A stretch of DNA of 64,000 nucleotides. It comes from Pleodorina starrii (taxonomy: Eukaryota > Chlorophyta > Chlorophyceae > Chlamydomonadales > Volvocaceae). The stretch lies in the NCBI GenBank assembly GCA_030267565.1, contig BRXU01000023.1, positions 434,001 through 498,000 on the forward strand, written 5' to 3'. The notes under the pieces were generated by a model. It was not told where the DNA came from, did no database searches, and saw nothing but the letters and a program-made list of their open reading frames with translations. Made by a program: the position numbers and the translations under genes. Below, piece by piece: positions 22,551 through 37,464 of the stretch; the first letter of the stretch is position 1, and every line of letters starts with the position of its first letter.

Positions 22551-25500
22551 TTAGCCCACGATGCCGAGGAGTGCGTTGCGCACCGCCGGCACTGCCGCCA
22601 GGAATGTGGACAGGATGCCCACCAGCGAGTAGCTCAGAGCGCAGAAGGGAAGCGCCTCGGGCTCCTGAGGGCGAGGGCGAGGGCGAGGGCGGGTACGGGT
22701 ACGGGGGCGGGGGCGGGGGCAGGGGCGGGTAAGGAGTAAAGATGAGGCCGCAGCGATGGAACGCACGCTACTTAACCTACCTACCTCGTTCCGAGTTCGT
22801 TCCTGCACCCCTAAGAAACCTCTGGGCCTTCACGGTACGAGTACGAGTACCCCCGGGTCGCTTTCGCTTCTCTTCGCCCCCGGGCTGCCATACCTTGGAG
22901 GTGAGCGAGGCGGTGCCCAGGCCTCCCGCCGTCCCTGCGGCCGCCAGACCGCGGGCGATGGTGTCCTTGATGCCCACCGCAGTCATCAGGTTGGGACCAA
23001 AGTTGGCGCCGAGGAGACCTGAGGGGGGGCGGGGCGAGGGCGAGGCGGGGCGGTGGGACAGGGTGCGCAGACAAGATCGAAGTAACAGGCAGGCAGGCAG
23101 GTAGGGTTGCAGCAGGCGCAACTCGCGAGTCGTGAAACACAGGGGACGGGCAGGTTTCGAAACGTTTGGCCGGGCGGCCCTTTCTCCCGTCACGCCGCTA
23201 CGTCGTTACGCCTCCCGAGCGAACCAACCACACCCCTCTCCCGGTCGCCTCTACCCAACCGTCCCCTCATGCCGCAGCTCCCCCGAGATCCCCCGCCCCC
23301 TGCCTTCCTTGCTCATCACACGCCCCCCTCCCCCTCCCCCGCCTGAAGCCCCCGTCCCCGCAGCACGCACCCTGCAGCAGCACCGCCGCGGCCGTGATGG
23401 ACAGCGGCGCGTCCAGCTGGGTGGCGATCGGCAGCGCCAGGGCCACGGTCACGGAGCGAGGGATGAGCGCGCGGGCCAGATCTGCGGGGCAGCGCGGCAG
23501 CAGGGCAGTGGAGTGGGGCGGGTCAGCGTTTCCGCGGCTGCGCGTGTGTACCAGTATGGGTTTCTCAAGATGCGCCGGAGTGGCCCTACCACGCCGCCAC
23601 GGGGCCCCTCCCTCGCGTGGCGGCGGCGTCTGCCCTGCACCCTGCACCCTGCCCCGCCCGAGCCTCTGCCCTACCCGAGTTGAGGGCCAGCAGCTTGGCG
23701 GCGAAGGCGGTGGAGAAGAAGGAGAAGAGCGCCGAGAGGAAGGTGGCGCCCAGGATCTCGGGGGCGTGGCGCCGCAGCGTCTCGCGCTGTGAGCGGGCGG
23801 GGCGAGGCGGCGAGGGGCGGGGCGGTGGATGAGCGGGGCAGGGCGCACACGCACAGGCACATACACAAGCACGCGCAAGCACGACACACACCTGCTGGTA
23901 GATGCGGAAGCCGAAGCTGACGATGACGCAACCCAGGAAGGCCATCAGGAAGTCGCCGGCGCCCATAAGGCCCTGGCCCTGCGGGGGGAGGGAGGAGCAG
24001 GAGGGTGACTCTTTCGCGGTGTAGACTCGCTCGCTCTCGCTTCCCCCTCTCACAAAGAAAGGGAAAGGGGAAGGGCAGGAGAATGGTAACCCATGGGTCG
24101 GGTTGCGCTTACGGCTCACTGCATGCGGCAGGAGGCGGCGAGAGGCCCCAGGCCGGCCACCACCCAGGTACCGGTACGATGTCGTAAGACGGCCTCGATG
24201 TGGGGTCGCAGGGCGCAATCGAGAGCGCAATAGAGAGCGCGTGACCCACGGAAGAGCCTACGTACGCATGAATGCCTACACGTAACCCACGGAAGAGCTT
24301 ACGCACGAATGAATGCATACACGCGCACATTGCAACCCCCGAGCGGGCCTGGAGGAGGCACTGCTGGGTGCAGTGGGTCTCTCCCCTCCTCCCCTCGGTA
24401 GTGCCCCCCCCGCTGCCGCACCTTGCTGTAGTACATCTTGAGCGAAGTGTCGTACCCGACGCCGTACACCATGCCGTGCAGGGCTGCGCCGAGGTTGGCG
24501 ACGATGGCAGTAACGACCACGGGGTGGAGCAGACCCTGCACACGGCGAAGGATACGGCAGAGGGGGGGCGATAATGCCTTTTGTCTAGTATCCTAGTACT
24601 GATGAGAGCTAAAATAGAGAAATACGGTAGAGCTCATCTGGGTACCGGTGGACGGCGAGAGCACAGAGCGAGAGCCCCAGCGCGCCCGCCTGTGTGACAG
24701 CCCGCACACCCGCAAGCAGGTGGGATAGGAGAACGATACCGCCGTCGCTGTTCCGCCGTGCGTGTTCCTCCGTTCGAAACAGTGACGGCATTAGCGAGCG
24801 GACCCTGGACCCAGGCGTGTGGGTGGGTGTGGGTGTGGGTGTGCGGCCGTCCTCTCCTTACCACCCACCCACCCACCCACCCACCTGCAGGTTCTTGGGC
24901 ACTGCGTTGCCCAGAAGGTAGCCGCCCACGGTGGCCGCCAGCCCGAACGGCAGCGCCATCTGCGCGCCCAGGCTGGAGCCCGCGCCCGCCGCCGCCGTGG
25001 CCGCCAGCGACGCCACCGCCACCGCGCCCCACGCCGCAAAGTGGGAGGGCAGGAAGGGCGAGGCGGGCTTGGCCTTGGCGATCTCCTTGTTCTCCGTGCG
25101 GACCATCTCACGGATGAACACCGTCACCTGCGCGTGCGGTTGCCCGTGCGTTGCGTGGGGGGAAGATGACCCGGGGGGGGGGCGTGGCGAGGCCGACAAC
25201 AGCACATAGCATATGCACAGGACAGCACAGAAGGTGACAGCGTGGCACAGCACAGCAGGACAGCTCAGCAAGACAGCCCAGTGCCGCCCGATGCCGTGGA
25301 CTGTCATCGAATCCTCCTTGCTGCTGGCGAGCAGACTTACTAAAGTCTCTTCCCCCTTCCCCTTTTCGCCCTCCGGAGACGCCCTCTTCCAGTCCATGTG
25401 TGTCGCCGAATCGTCTCAACGCCCAACCGTCCATAACCATAACGGTCAACGCCCAACCGTTCATTACGGTCAACGCCCTCCCCGGGGCAAAGCCCGCAGC

Positions 25501-28500
25501 CGCGCACCTGGGCCGTGAACAGCAGCGTCGCGGCCATGCCCACCGTCAGGATGAGCATGATCTTCATCAGCTCAGAGCCTGACAGGCGGCAGACGGGAGC
25601 CGGGAGCCGGGAGCCGGGAGGAGTCAGGAGGCAGCGGAGTCGGGAGGCAGAGGAGTGGCCGCATACCGTATGGACAGGGCGCGGACGGGGGTTTCCCGGG
25701 TGTCAACAACGGTCGCCAGTCCTTGCGGTGGCTATCGAAGACCGAAGAAGCGCACTAGCACGCGGCGGCGAAGTCGAGCCTGGGCACCGCCGAATACCGC
25801 TCTAGCGCTCCACAACAAGAGCAACCGGGGAAGGGGAAAGGCCGCCTTGGTTCCAAAGCACCAGCACCAGCGCCGGTGCCCACGGCAGCAGCCCGCCCAC
25901 CCCCCTGCCCTGCCCGGCCTCCCCCCAGAGTTAAGCAGGGGACGTGTGCAGTTCCGCAACGCACCCTCAACAGCACACACTGCCCACACCAGCCCCACCG
26001 ATCCCCGTCGCCTCAGTGACTCCGCTGCGTTTCGAACTCACGACCCCACCGACCGACCCACGGGTCCGTCCGTGTCCCTCGCCCGCTGCCCTCACCCGCG
26101 ATGCCCTTGAGCGCCAGCGGCAGCGTCACCAGCGACGCCACGTAGAAGAGCGGCAGCCACTTGGCGATCCAGTTGAGCGCGGGTGTGTAGAAGGACAGCA
26201 GCTGGGAGGCGGCGGAATCGCCCACCACCAGCAGCAGCGCGACCACACCGAACATGCCGCCCAGCGCGCTATACGAGGAGGTGTGTGTGTGGGGTGAGGG
26301 TGGGGTGAGGGTAAGGAAAAAGATGTCGCAGCGAAGGGACGGAGACGGAGAAGAAGGAGGTGGAGTAGGACAGTCCAAAGACGCAAGCTGACAAGCTGCC
26401 AAACGCAGTAATACGAGGTGCAATGGAAAGGAGAGGAGGGGAAACGGAGTATTCACGGGTAGGGAGAAGGCCGTGAGCCCGTGGGGCAGGGGGAAAAGTG
26501 TCAAGTGGGAGGACTTAAGAGTGGTGCGAGGAGCAGACCCCTCCTTCCTTTCCTCGCCGACCACACCGGGTCACGACCATCCAGATAGACCCCCGCCCCG
26601 CAGTGCTACCCCCGCGCAGTGCTACCCCCCGCAGGGCTCTGTTGGTGCCCACCCCCAGGTATGTCCGCCGCAAACCACCCGTCCCTCGCCTCCCCCGGCC
26701 CCCAACCCTCCCCGACCCGCCCCGACCCCAAGTCTTGAAACCCACCCCCCGCCCCCCCATCCCCCGGCGTTCACGGGCCCCGGCCTATACGTGGATACCC
26801 CCCCCCCGGCATCCATCCCCGGCACCCGCCTCTGCGGCCCGCACCTGGGGAAGGTGATGTGGGCCGCAGTGAAGGCCTTCTTGATGGCCATGTCCAGGGC
26901 GTAGAGGGAAGCTGAGAGGCGGTGCACCGGTGGGAGCGGGAGCGGGAGGGCGAGCCGCAGTGAGGGGGAATTTTTTTGGGTTTGGGGGGGGGAGGAGTGG
27001 CCGTCAGTGACTGCCGGCATTGGCGGGAATTGGTCATCAGTGCCTATCGGCCTATTGGTCTCAGCCTTGGCTCCAGTCACCCAAAGCGTCCCAGACTGGA
27101 CCTCCTGCCCTCGTGACTCTCAGCTCTGCCCGGACTTGAGGGGGAGGTTGGGGCCAAGCCGCGTTTCACTTCTCCAGGCACGGTGCCGCATTCGGACACG
27201 AAGTACCCTATCCTCGCTCGCCTTATGGTATATATTTCCATTCATGAACCACTCTCGACCCTCCCCAGTCCCAACCAAGGACCAGCCGGCGGCCCGCTGC
27301 TCCCTCGACCAGATCCCTCCCTCCCTCCCTCAGACCCACCCCACCCCACCCTCCCTCGACCAGACCTACTCACTCACCCAGTCCGGTGACCAGCTTGAAG
27401 TACTCGCCGATATCCGACCCGAAGCCGCCCGTGGCCCCGGCGGCGGAGGAGGCGGCGGCGGAAGGCGGCGGCATCATACCGACGATGGATAGAGAGGAGC
27501 TGGTCATGGGGGCCAGGCCCGAACGGGCCCGCCTGTGGGGTGTGGGGCGGGATAGGATCAGGGTGCCGGGAGGGGAGGACAGGGAGGTGCGGTCCTTACT
27601 TCCCCACAAGGGAGAGGTTGGGGCGCAGCGGCCGGGAGGGGGGTCAGGGACTGATATGCTTCTTCATGTAACAATGAGACACTGCGGACGTTGTTGACCA
27701 CGCTGCTGCTGCTGCTGCTGCTGCTGGGAAGGGGGGCTGCCCCTCTGCTGCGCGGAGCTAGGGGCTCACAGTGGCTCTAAGTGGGGCTCTCGTCGGGCGT
27801 GATTCGCTGGCACCGATCCGACCGGAGGTTCTCGCTGGCGCAGGGAAGCCAGTTTGGCCATCAGTTTGGCAGGTGGGGTGCAGAGGTGGGGGTGGTGGCG
27901 AGTTTGGCCGCGTGAGATCAAGGCATGCAAACTGATGGAGGGGCCTGTTGAGCGGGGTGGAACCTCCGTGTCGAGACGGGGCGGGCGGCCGGGTCCGCAG
28001 TTCCTGACAATCTGGGAGACCAGTCTCCAGACGGCCACTGGGCAGCGTCATGCGTGATGTAAATCCAAGAGTGCAGGGGACTCAGAGTACACTGACTCTG
28101 GGATTTGGAAACAGGCCAAGTCAGGGACACGGGCAACACCTCGTAAGACGCAACGCCACGAGACCCCGCCCTCAAGTGCTTGTCTGCTGCGTTGCAGTGG
28201 CTTCTTGTTGTGAAATTCCACCGGTTCCTGTAATGTCGCAAGTTGGTGCTGACGTACCAGGCGTTAATCCAGGCGCGGGCTTCTGCCTTCCGCCGGTGCG
28301 CATCAGACGGGCCTGTAGTAAATGGACAGAATGAAAATTGCGGTGCGCTGACATAATCACTAGAATGCAGCAATGCAAACGCATCCGGCAGACATCCCGA
28401 CACCGGGGGCTTTTCAACTTACCGTCCGCTGACAGCGCCGCGATCGGCAGCATCCTGGACCGACGTGCAGGCTTTGTGACTTGCACCCTGGCACACGGCT

Positions 28501-28522
28501 CAATCCGGGCTCCGAGCTGCAT
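22551..28522 (-). CDS. PLGG1: Plastidal glycolate/glycerate translocator (LrgAB family)
   Basis: Inner-envelope transporter that exports photorespiratory glycolate and imports glycerate. Thirteen exons give 508 residues, close to the roughly 510 of the plant protein: 28423-28522, 28258-28312, 27378-27532, 26845-26911, 26096-26268, 25508-25578, 24885-25127, 24422-24535, 23892-23978, 23675-23786, 23371-23481, 22894-23018, 22551-22664. All junctions keep frame with GT-AG ends. The start ATG at 28522 opens a basic, Arg-rich segment fitting a transit peptide. The N-terminal half (about 110-210) is LrgA-like, with AIKKAFTAAHITFPSALGG and a run of membrane segments. The C-terminal half (about 330-508) is LrgB-like, with IPRSVTVALALPIA, LLGANFGPNLM and EPEALPFCALSYSLVGI. 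The 55-bp second exon (RRKAEARAWINAW) is needed to connect the transit peptide in frame. Confidence 0.95.
22729..22765 (-). repeat. Short dispersed repeat, copy d
   Basis: On the minus strand it reads CCATCGCTGCGGCCTCATCT then TTACTCC, a diverged member of the family. It is in the last intron of PLGG1. Confidence 0.35.
24241..24322. repeat. Tandem duplication, 2 x 41 bp
   Basis: Two adjacent 41-bp copies beginning GTGACCCACGGAAGAGC and GTAACCCACGGAAGAGC differ at a few positions. They lie in a PLGG1 intron. Confidence 0.8.
25417..25478. repeat. Short tandem repeat with CAACGCCC units
   Basis: CAACGCCC recurs at 25417, 25447 and 25471, and the first two copies continue as CAACGCCCAACCGT. It lies in the PLGG1 intron between the exons at 24885-25127 and 25508-25578. 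Confidence 0.7.
26309..26348 (-). repeat. Short dispersed repeat, copy e
   Basis: On the minus strand it reads CGTCCCTTCGCTGCGACATC then TTTTTCCTTACCCTC, very similar to copy b at 1664-1703. It lies in a PLGG1 intron. Confidence 0.45.
27645..27709 (+). repeat. Dispersed repeat of about 65 bp, copy 1
   Basis: This stretch in PLGG1 intron 2 starts CAGGGACTGATATGCTTCTT and continues with AATGAGACACTGCGGACGTT. It matches a stretch at 56733-56796 in an intron of the CHUP1-like gene over the whole length with scattered mismatches. The CAGGG start recalls hAT termini, but no second end was found. Confidence 0.65.
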
Positions 28523-29010
28523 CTTCACTGGATAGAGTAATGTAATCAAGAAAGTAAACAACGAAGGCCGGAAGCAAATACAGTTAAAGTATGCTTTGTA
28601 TATCTATATTTAAATCTGTGTAATAGCATTGTATTCTTCGTAAGTGAACAATTAATATTCGGAGCGAAAGAAGGCGGGCTCTACGGCAAGAAGACGGCTG
28701 GACGATGTCAGCAAATGCGTGTCTCAGGTATCTTAAATTTTTCATAGGAAATCCCTTACGGAGAGGCTGCTGCCTTGTTATAAGCTCCACCTCCCACCTT
28801 CCGTGTTGGAATTTCGTTGTACCGGCAGCCCATATTGATCGCCGGTAATCCTTGCCGGTTTTCAGTGAAGGCAACCTACTGTAACATTTATCTAAGTTCT
28901 AGCTCAAAATTACTGTTCCGTGTCCACATAGTACCGGTGATGACTGAGGCCTCTGGCCGACCGTGAGCAAATCAAGTGCTGTTGACAAATATCCAAGTTC
29001 AGCTGCTCCG
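28523..29010. promoter_or_regulatory. Divergent spacer PLGG1 / mitochondrial carrier
   Basis: The two start codons face away from each other across 488 bp, so this stretch must hold both 5' UTRs and both promoters. It is AT-richer than the surroundings, with TATA-like runs near 28600-28615. No defined motif was identified. Confidence 0.5.
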
Positions 29011-32000
29011 ATGGTAGCTTCAGTCGATGGCGCAACAGCAGCGCTGCAGGCCAGCGGCAGGCCTCCCGGCAAGCCTCTCGTGTTCAAAGAGCACTGGACA
29101 GCAGCGCTTAGCGACCAGCTGCGGCTCTTCACCGTGCAGCTCGTCTGCACGGGCGGCTCAAGTGCTATAGCGAAAACGGTGGTGGCGCCGCTGGAGCGGA
29201 TAAAGGTGTGTCGTGGGGTAACGGGGGCATCTTGAGGGGTCTGTCGGGGTCTACCCCGCCAGCCGCGTCAGCTGGTCCCTTGTTCCTTGTAATCTCACGT
29301 TCCAGCCTTCCCTGGCAATAACAGCAACCCCCATATGGAGCAAAAAGTGATTTGGGTCGCAGCCCGGAGCTCAATGGAGGGCCTCTGTTACCAGCTGCGC
29401 CACACCACGCGTACCATAACAGTTCCTGGGGCCAGCCCGCTTGCCGGCGGCTGAAGCACCCTGAACATTGCGACCACACAGCGCAGGGATGGCGCCGGGG
29501 GACTCGGCCAGCTACAGGCCAGCAGTCTAGTTACAGGCCAGCAGCCGAGTTTAGCTGACAGCGGGACTCAGTCCAGTCCAGCTGGTGTATTGGGACACCG
29601 CGCGTAGGCCGTCAAGTAGCGCAGCCGTCGGCACGTCTCGCTTCGCCTCGCCTCGCCTCGCCTCGCGCCGGACCGGATCAAAACGGCGCCAGCGCAGGCC
29701 CTCCCTGCCAGCGTGGCGACATGCCTGCACAGGGCCGGGCGCACGAGTTGGGGCCGCGTTGGGGACGCCCGGCTCGCATGTCCACTGGGGCCCCTTCCCT
29801 GTCCCTCACGCGGCTCGCAACACAACCCCGCACTTCCTCAACCCCCCTCGCATGTCCACTGCAGCAACCGCAACACAACATAACCGCAACAACTCCCACG
29901 TCGTGCATCATGCCCCGTCCGGCCCCGCGCCAGATCCTGCGGCAGGTGCAGCACATGGCCTCGGTGGACAGCGCCGCCCGATACAGCGGCATTGGGGACG
30001 CGTTGCGGAGGCTGCCGGCCCGGGAGGGCGGAGTAATGGTGGGCCGGGGCCGCAGCCCGCCGGGGCAGGGACCAAGTCCTGGAGGCAGCCCCACCGTGTC
30101 TATCAAAGCGGCTCTGTTTTGTTGTGCGATGCGATGCGATGCTGTGGGAGGCAGGCAACCACTGAACGGCGCGGCGTGGTGGGGGGCCTGGGGAGGTGCC
30201 GTGCTGTACGGGGTAGGAGAGCAGGGAACAGGCGCAACGCATGTCGACGGCCAGGGCGGGCGGCGCCGTGGAACGCACTTCGCCCCACACGACACGACAT
30301 GACACGCGGCGTTACGGCAAACGCGCTGCGTTTACAGCTTTGCATCGTCGTTGCGTGGAACGGAAGGGAAGGCGGAGCGTGCAGGCCGCGGCCGGGGCCC
30401 GGGGTGCGCCGGCCGCAACACTCTGGACCTCCCAGCTCCCATGGACCCCCATCCCATCCCTGATTCCTGCCCGGCCCCAACCCTCCGCAGTCCCTGTGGC
30501 GGGGCAACGGCGCCAACGTGGTTCGACTCGTGCCGGACGTGGCCTTCCGCTTTGTCGTACACGGTAGGCCGATAAGTGCGGCGCTTGGGTGGCACGGGCG
30601 GGCTTGAGCCGCCCCCTGGCGCCGGACGCGGGGTTTGCAGGTTTCGCGCGCGCCTGTTCGCAGCCGGCCCGACCCGGTTTGATGCCGCCTCCGGCGCATG
30701 CATCCGCCCCGCCGGTTCCTCCCCCACCCGCATGCCAAGCGTACTGTTGTCCACTTTTCCCCCGCCCTGTCCCGCCCTGCCCTGCCCTGTCCCGCCCTTC
30801 CCTTCCCTGGCCCCTGGCCCCTGACCCCTCGCAGACCAGTTCCGGGTCATGTTCGCGCCCATGGACGGCTCCCCGCCGGGCGTGGCTGAGAAGCTAGCGG
30901 CGGGCGCCGCCACCGGCATCCTCAAGACGCTCCTCTTCTACCCGCTGGACGTCTGCCGCACCAGGATCACCGCCGACCAGTCCGGCGTCGCGGCGGCGGC
31001 GGCGCCCGCGCCAGCAGCACAAACAGCAGCAGCAGCAGCAGCAAGCTCAGCGGCAACGATACCTTCTCTACCAGCGGCAGCAACGCCAGGGGCGGGGTCG
31101 ACAGCACCGGGGTTGCCGGGGCCGCCGGCGACGGCGGCGGCGGCGGGCGCGGGGCCCGGGTCCAGCGGCGGCGGCGGCGGCGGCGGTGGTGGGCGGACGT
31201 ACCCGAACATTCGGGCCTGTGCGCTGGCGACGTTGCGGACGGAGGGCGTGCGGGGGCTGTACCGCGGCGTCCTGCTGTCCATGGGCGGAGTGGCGCCGTA
31301 CCTGGCAATTAGGTACGGCGCTGTGGTGATGATGCCGTACGGTGGTACGACATAGGGTGCGTTGCTTGATGGCCTGAGAAGCGCCGAGAGCCTGGCATCG
31401 CCGCGGTGGGCTGCGCCAGTTGCTGGGAGGGAGGCACGATTGCGCTGCTTGCGAACGCCAATCGGGGCGGATGGGCGAGAAGAGGAGGGCCAAGCGCTGA
31501 CGTGGACTGGCGTGGATTAAAGATGCGGTGCACTTGACGTCCTGAAACGGAAATTTGGGCGATTGCGCGCATCGATTCGGCGATGCGCTCGCCGGGCCGT
31601 TGCGTGCTTTCGTGTGGGGGCCTTGTCTCCCCAGCGCCTGCGTTTTTGATCGACTGGTCCGTCGTCTCCGTCCCTGCCCTGCCGTGCAGTTTCACGATGT
31701 ACGACGAGCTGCGGAGGCGCCTCCCGTCCGACCGCGAGTCGACGTCGGCAATCTGGTGAGGGGCGGCGCGAGCGCCTGCCATGAGGCCTAGCTCTGAGGA
31801 ACCTGCGCGGCGGCCGGCGTTGGGGGACAGCTCACAGCTGGCTTGGACTTCCGGGAATGCAAACCCAACAGGAACCATTACCCTATAATTCGGAGCTGGT
31901 ATCCCCAGGTGGAGCCCTAAGGAAGTGGGCGTCCGGCAGCGTCCCGGCAGGGCTCGGGCCTCGGGGGCCAAGGTTGGCGCTTGGCGGGGTACACAGCGAC

Positions 32001-32956
32001 TACAGCATCACGCGCTGCATTTTTGTCTGTCGGCGCCTTCCTTCCCTTCCGTGTCCAGTCCCTTGTCCCCCGCTTCCCCTTCGCCCACGCGTCCCTCGAT
32101 GGCCCACCCACCCACCCACCCACCCACACCCAACCACCGCCGCCGCCTCTCCGTTCCGCCCCTGCAGGTATCCCATCCTGAAGATGGGCTGCGGCGCTGC
32201 GGCCGCCGTGTCCGCGCAGACGGTGGTGTACCCCCTGGATACGGTAGGCGGGCTGACCTGCGGCGCGATCCCTCCAGCTCTGGAGACTGGAGACTCTAGA
32301 GGGAGCCTGAGGGCGAGGAACCCGGCCATCGACCTGGCGGCCTGAGACGCCGTCGAACTCGGAGGCGATGTAGCGGCCTGGGGTTGTAGTCCTGAAGCTT
32401 TGGGGCTGGAGATGCTAGTGAGACGGCAGTAGCCGCAAGAGCACCGTACATCTCCCACGCTGCCGCCTGCCTGTCCCCCTGCCGTCTTGCCGGAGCAGGC
32501 TCGCCCGTTTCGCCCACCCGCGATTCCCTGCTTCCCTGCTTCCCACCGCGTAAACCGTGCGCGGGTATCGTAATGAAGCCATGACCCCCCTGCGTCGCCC
32601 CACGCCGCTGCCGCTGCCGCTGCCCCCGCTGGCTCCGCTGCCGAAGACGCACTCGATCTGGGTCGGCGCCCTTATTAAGATTTAAGATTACCACCACTGT
32701 TTGTTCTCGCGTGCAGGTCCGGCGCTGCATGCAGATGAACGGCGCCGCGGGCCAGGCGGTGCGCTACACCTCCGCCTCCGACTGCCTCGTCCAGCTGCTG
32801 CGCAGCCACGGCGGGCTGCGGGCGCTGTACCGCGGCTGCCTCACCAACTGCCTCAAAACGTCGCTGGGCGCGCCGGTGCACTTCATCATGTACGACGCGA
32901 TCAAGAGCGCCGTACAGGCGATGGACCCGACCACGGGCGTCGCGTCGCCGCTTTGA
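29011..32956 (+). CDS. Mitochondrial carrier family protein (SLC25 type)
   Basis: Six-helix transporter of an organellar inner membrane; its substrate cannot be settled here. Seven exons give 408 residues: 29011-29205, 29934-30032, 30491-30563, 30835-31312, 31690-31755, 32168-32243, 32717-32956. The three family repeats are clear from their matrix motifs: PLERIK (about 60-65), PLDVCR in exon 4 and PLDTVRR across the last junction. Each is followed by a G-rich, aromatic segment such as SLWRGNGANVVR, GLYRGV and ALYRGCLTN. RRCMQM after the third motif resembles the RRRMMM box of ADP/ATP carriers, so a nucleotide carrier is possible. An Ala/Pro/Gly-rich insert of about 75 residues (near 31000-31195) enlarges the second repeat. 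The ATG at 29011 was chosen because the open frame upstream has no other ATG. Confidence 0.92.
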
Positions 32957-34572
32957 TGCCCGGGTCGGTCCCGGGGAGGGTGGCCGCCGTGGCGTCGACG
33001 GGGACGGAGGAGGGGGGCGGGGCTAGGAGTAAAAGCTACGAACCGGATCAAAGGAGTGGATGCGACGTATTGGTGGTTCATGGTTGGGTCTTGGGTGAGG
33101 GGCTGGCTGGCTGGCTGGCTGGCTGCCTCGAAGGTGCGGAGGTTGGCGGAGGTGGGTGGTGGCGGAGCTTGCTCCACACGGCTGGAGAAGTCTGCCGGCT
33201 GAGCCGCCGCCGTTCCCGTCAGTTGAGTAGGGAGCGTTGCTGCACGTCGGGGCCTCATAATCTGGGGTTGCTTGGTGTGGTGCCACGGGCTGCTTGATTA
33301 CAACCTTTCGGGTTTCGGCTGCTGCGGGCGGGGAGAGTGTGAGGATCTGGGTCTGGGATTCCGATACGGTATTCCGGAGACGGCCGGGCTGAGGCGAGGT
33401 ACTGTGCCGAGCGGGCCGGTTTTGTTGTTGCCACGTGGGGCACGCGTGGAGGAGCGTGTGAGAAAGCGGCTGAGGGGCGAAGGCAGCGTCAGCGCGGTCC
33501 GGTCCGGTCCAGGGAACGTGTTTCGGCTACATTGGGCGCTCCGAACGACAAAGTCACATGGGACAGTATCCTGGTGGACGCTTTGAAAGCCAGGGACGGG
33601 ATATGCGAAGAAAGAGAGCATGGGAGCGTGTCAGAAAGCTGCAGCGAACGCAACCTTGCCCTGGGAAGCAGGGGTTGGAATGACTCGAGGACTAGCGTCA
33701 TATGGGGGCTGCGGCCGCTAGGGGCAAGCCGGCAGGTAATGCCGCCGCATGCATCCGAGAGCGCATTCCGCTCGCTGTGCGCGTGCGCGTCGTTAGGCCG
33801 CTCGCTGCGAAGCCCAACGCGAGCGAATCCCCTAGGGCCGCGTGGCGGATTGCTATGTGGGTCGGGATGGCGCGTGCGGTTGAGGCGGCAGCAGTGAAGA
33901 ACCACTGCGGTGCCGGTTATGATGGCCTGACTACTGCGGATACGTACAGCGAGGCTGCTGCCGGCGCCTGCGCGCCCGCACGCTGCCCCGGCAGATCCAA
34001 GGTGCAAAAGCAACGCCGTTTTTTCGGGCGTATTAGGTTCCGCTGGGCACAGGCCGACATTCCGCACGTGTTATAAGGGACCGGCTTGACAAGTTGTTGG
34101 CGGTTGGGGGTTGGGCGCGCAAGCTTGCTCAACCTGTAGATCCTCGACTGCAAACCGTGACAGGGGCACAAACGCACGACTATGGAAAGCAGAGCAGCAC
34201 TCCGGAGCCGCGGCTGCGAGGCACGCCACGCCGCCTGTCAAATGGTTAAATAAGTTCTCTGTTTGCTGCGCTCTGGGACGCGCGGATCCCCCGATAATTA
34301 ATCGTGTATTGCTGTGGAATTATTGGCGTGAGAGAATGACTGCGACTTGACTGCCATCGCAAGGGCCACGGCACGCAGCGCCACAAAAAAGCAGTGGCAT
34401 CGCTGGCCCTCCCTGGCCTCAGGCCAACCCCCTCCCCACATCCCAGCCAGCTCCAACCGTAGCCATCTCCTTTTGTATACAATTCGTTGTTTAGTTTACG
34501 CCCATAGAACGTCGGGCTAGAGTTGTGGGGAGACTTGTCGTTTGTGGCAGCCGGACCTAGGTCACCACAGAA
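32957..34572. other. Spacer between carrier gene and PRPS1
   Basis: Both flanking genes are on the plus strand, so this 1.6-kb stretch holds the carrier 3' UTR and the PRPS1 promoter and 5' UTR. A short GGCTGGCT run lies near 33103-33123. No exon or repeat of known type is seen. Confidence 0.5.

Positions 34573-37464
<2,892 letters not shown>

Noticed and set aside
30985..31195. The carrier insert as a missed intron
   Set aside because: I found no GT-AG pair that removes it and keeps frame with the PLDVCR and GLYRGV segments, so it was kept as coding.
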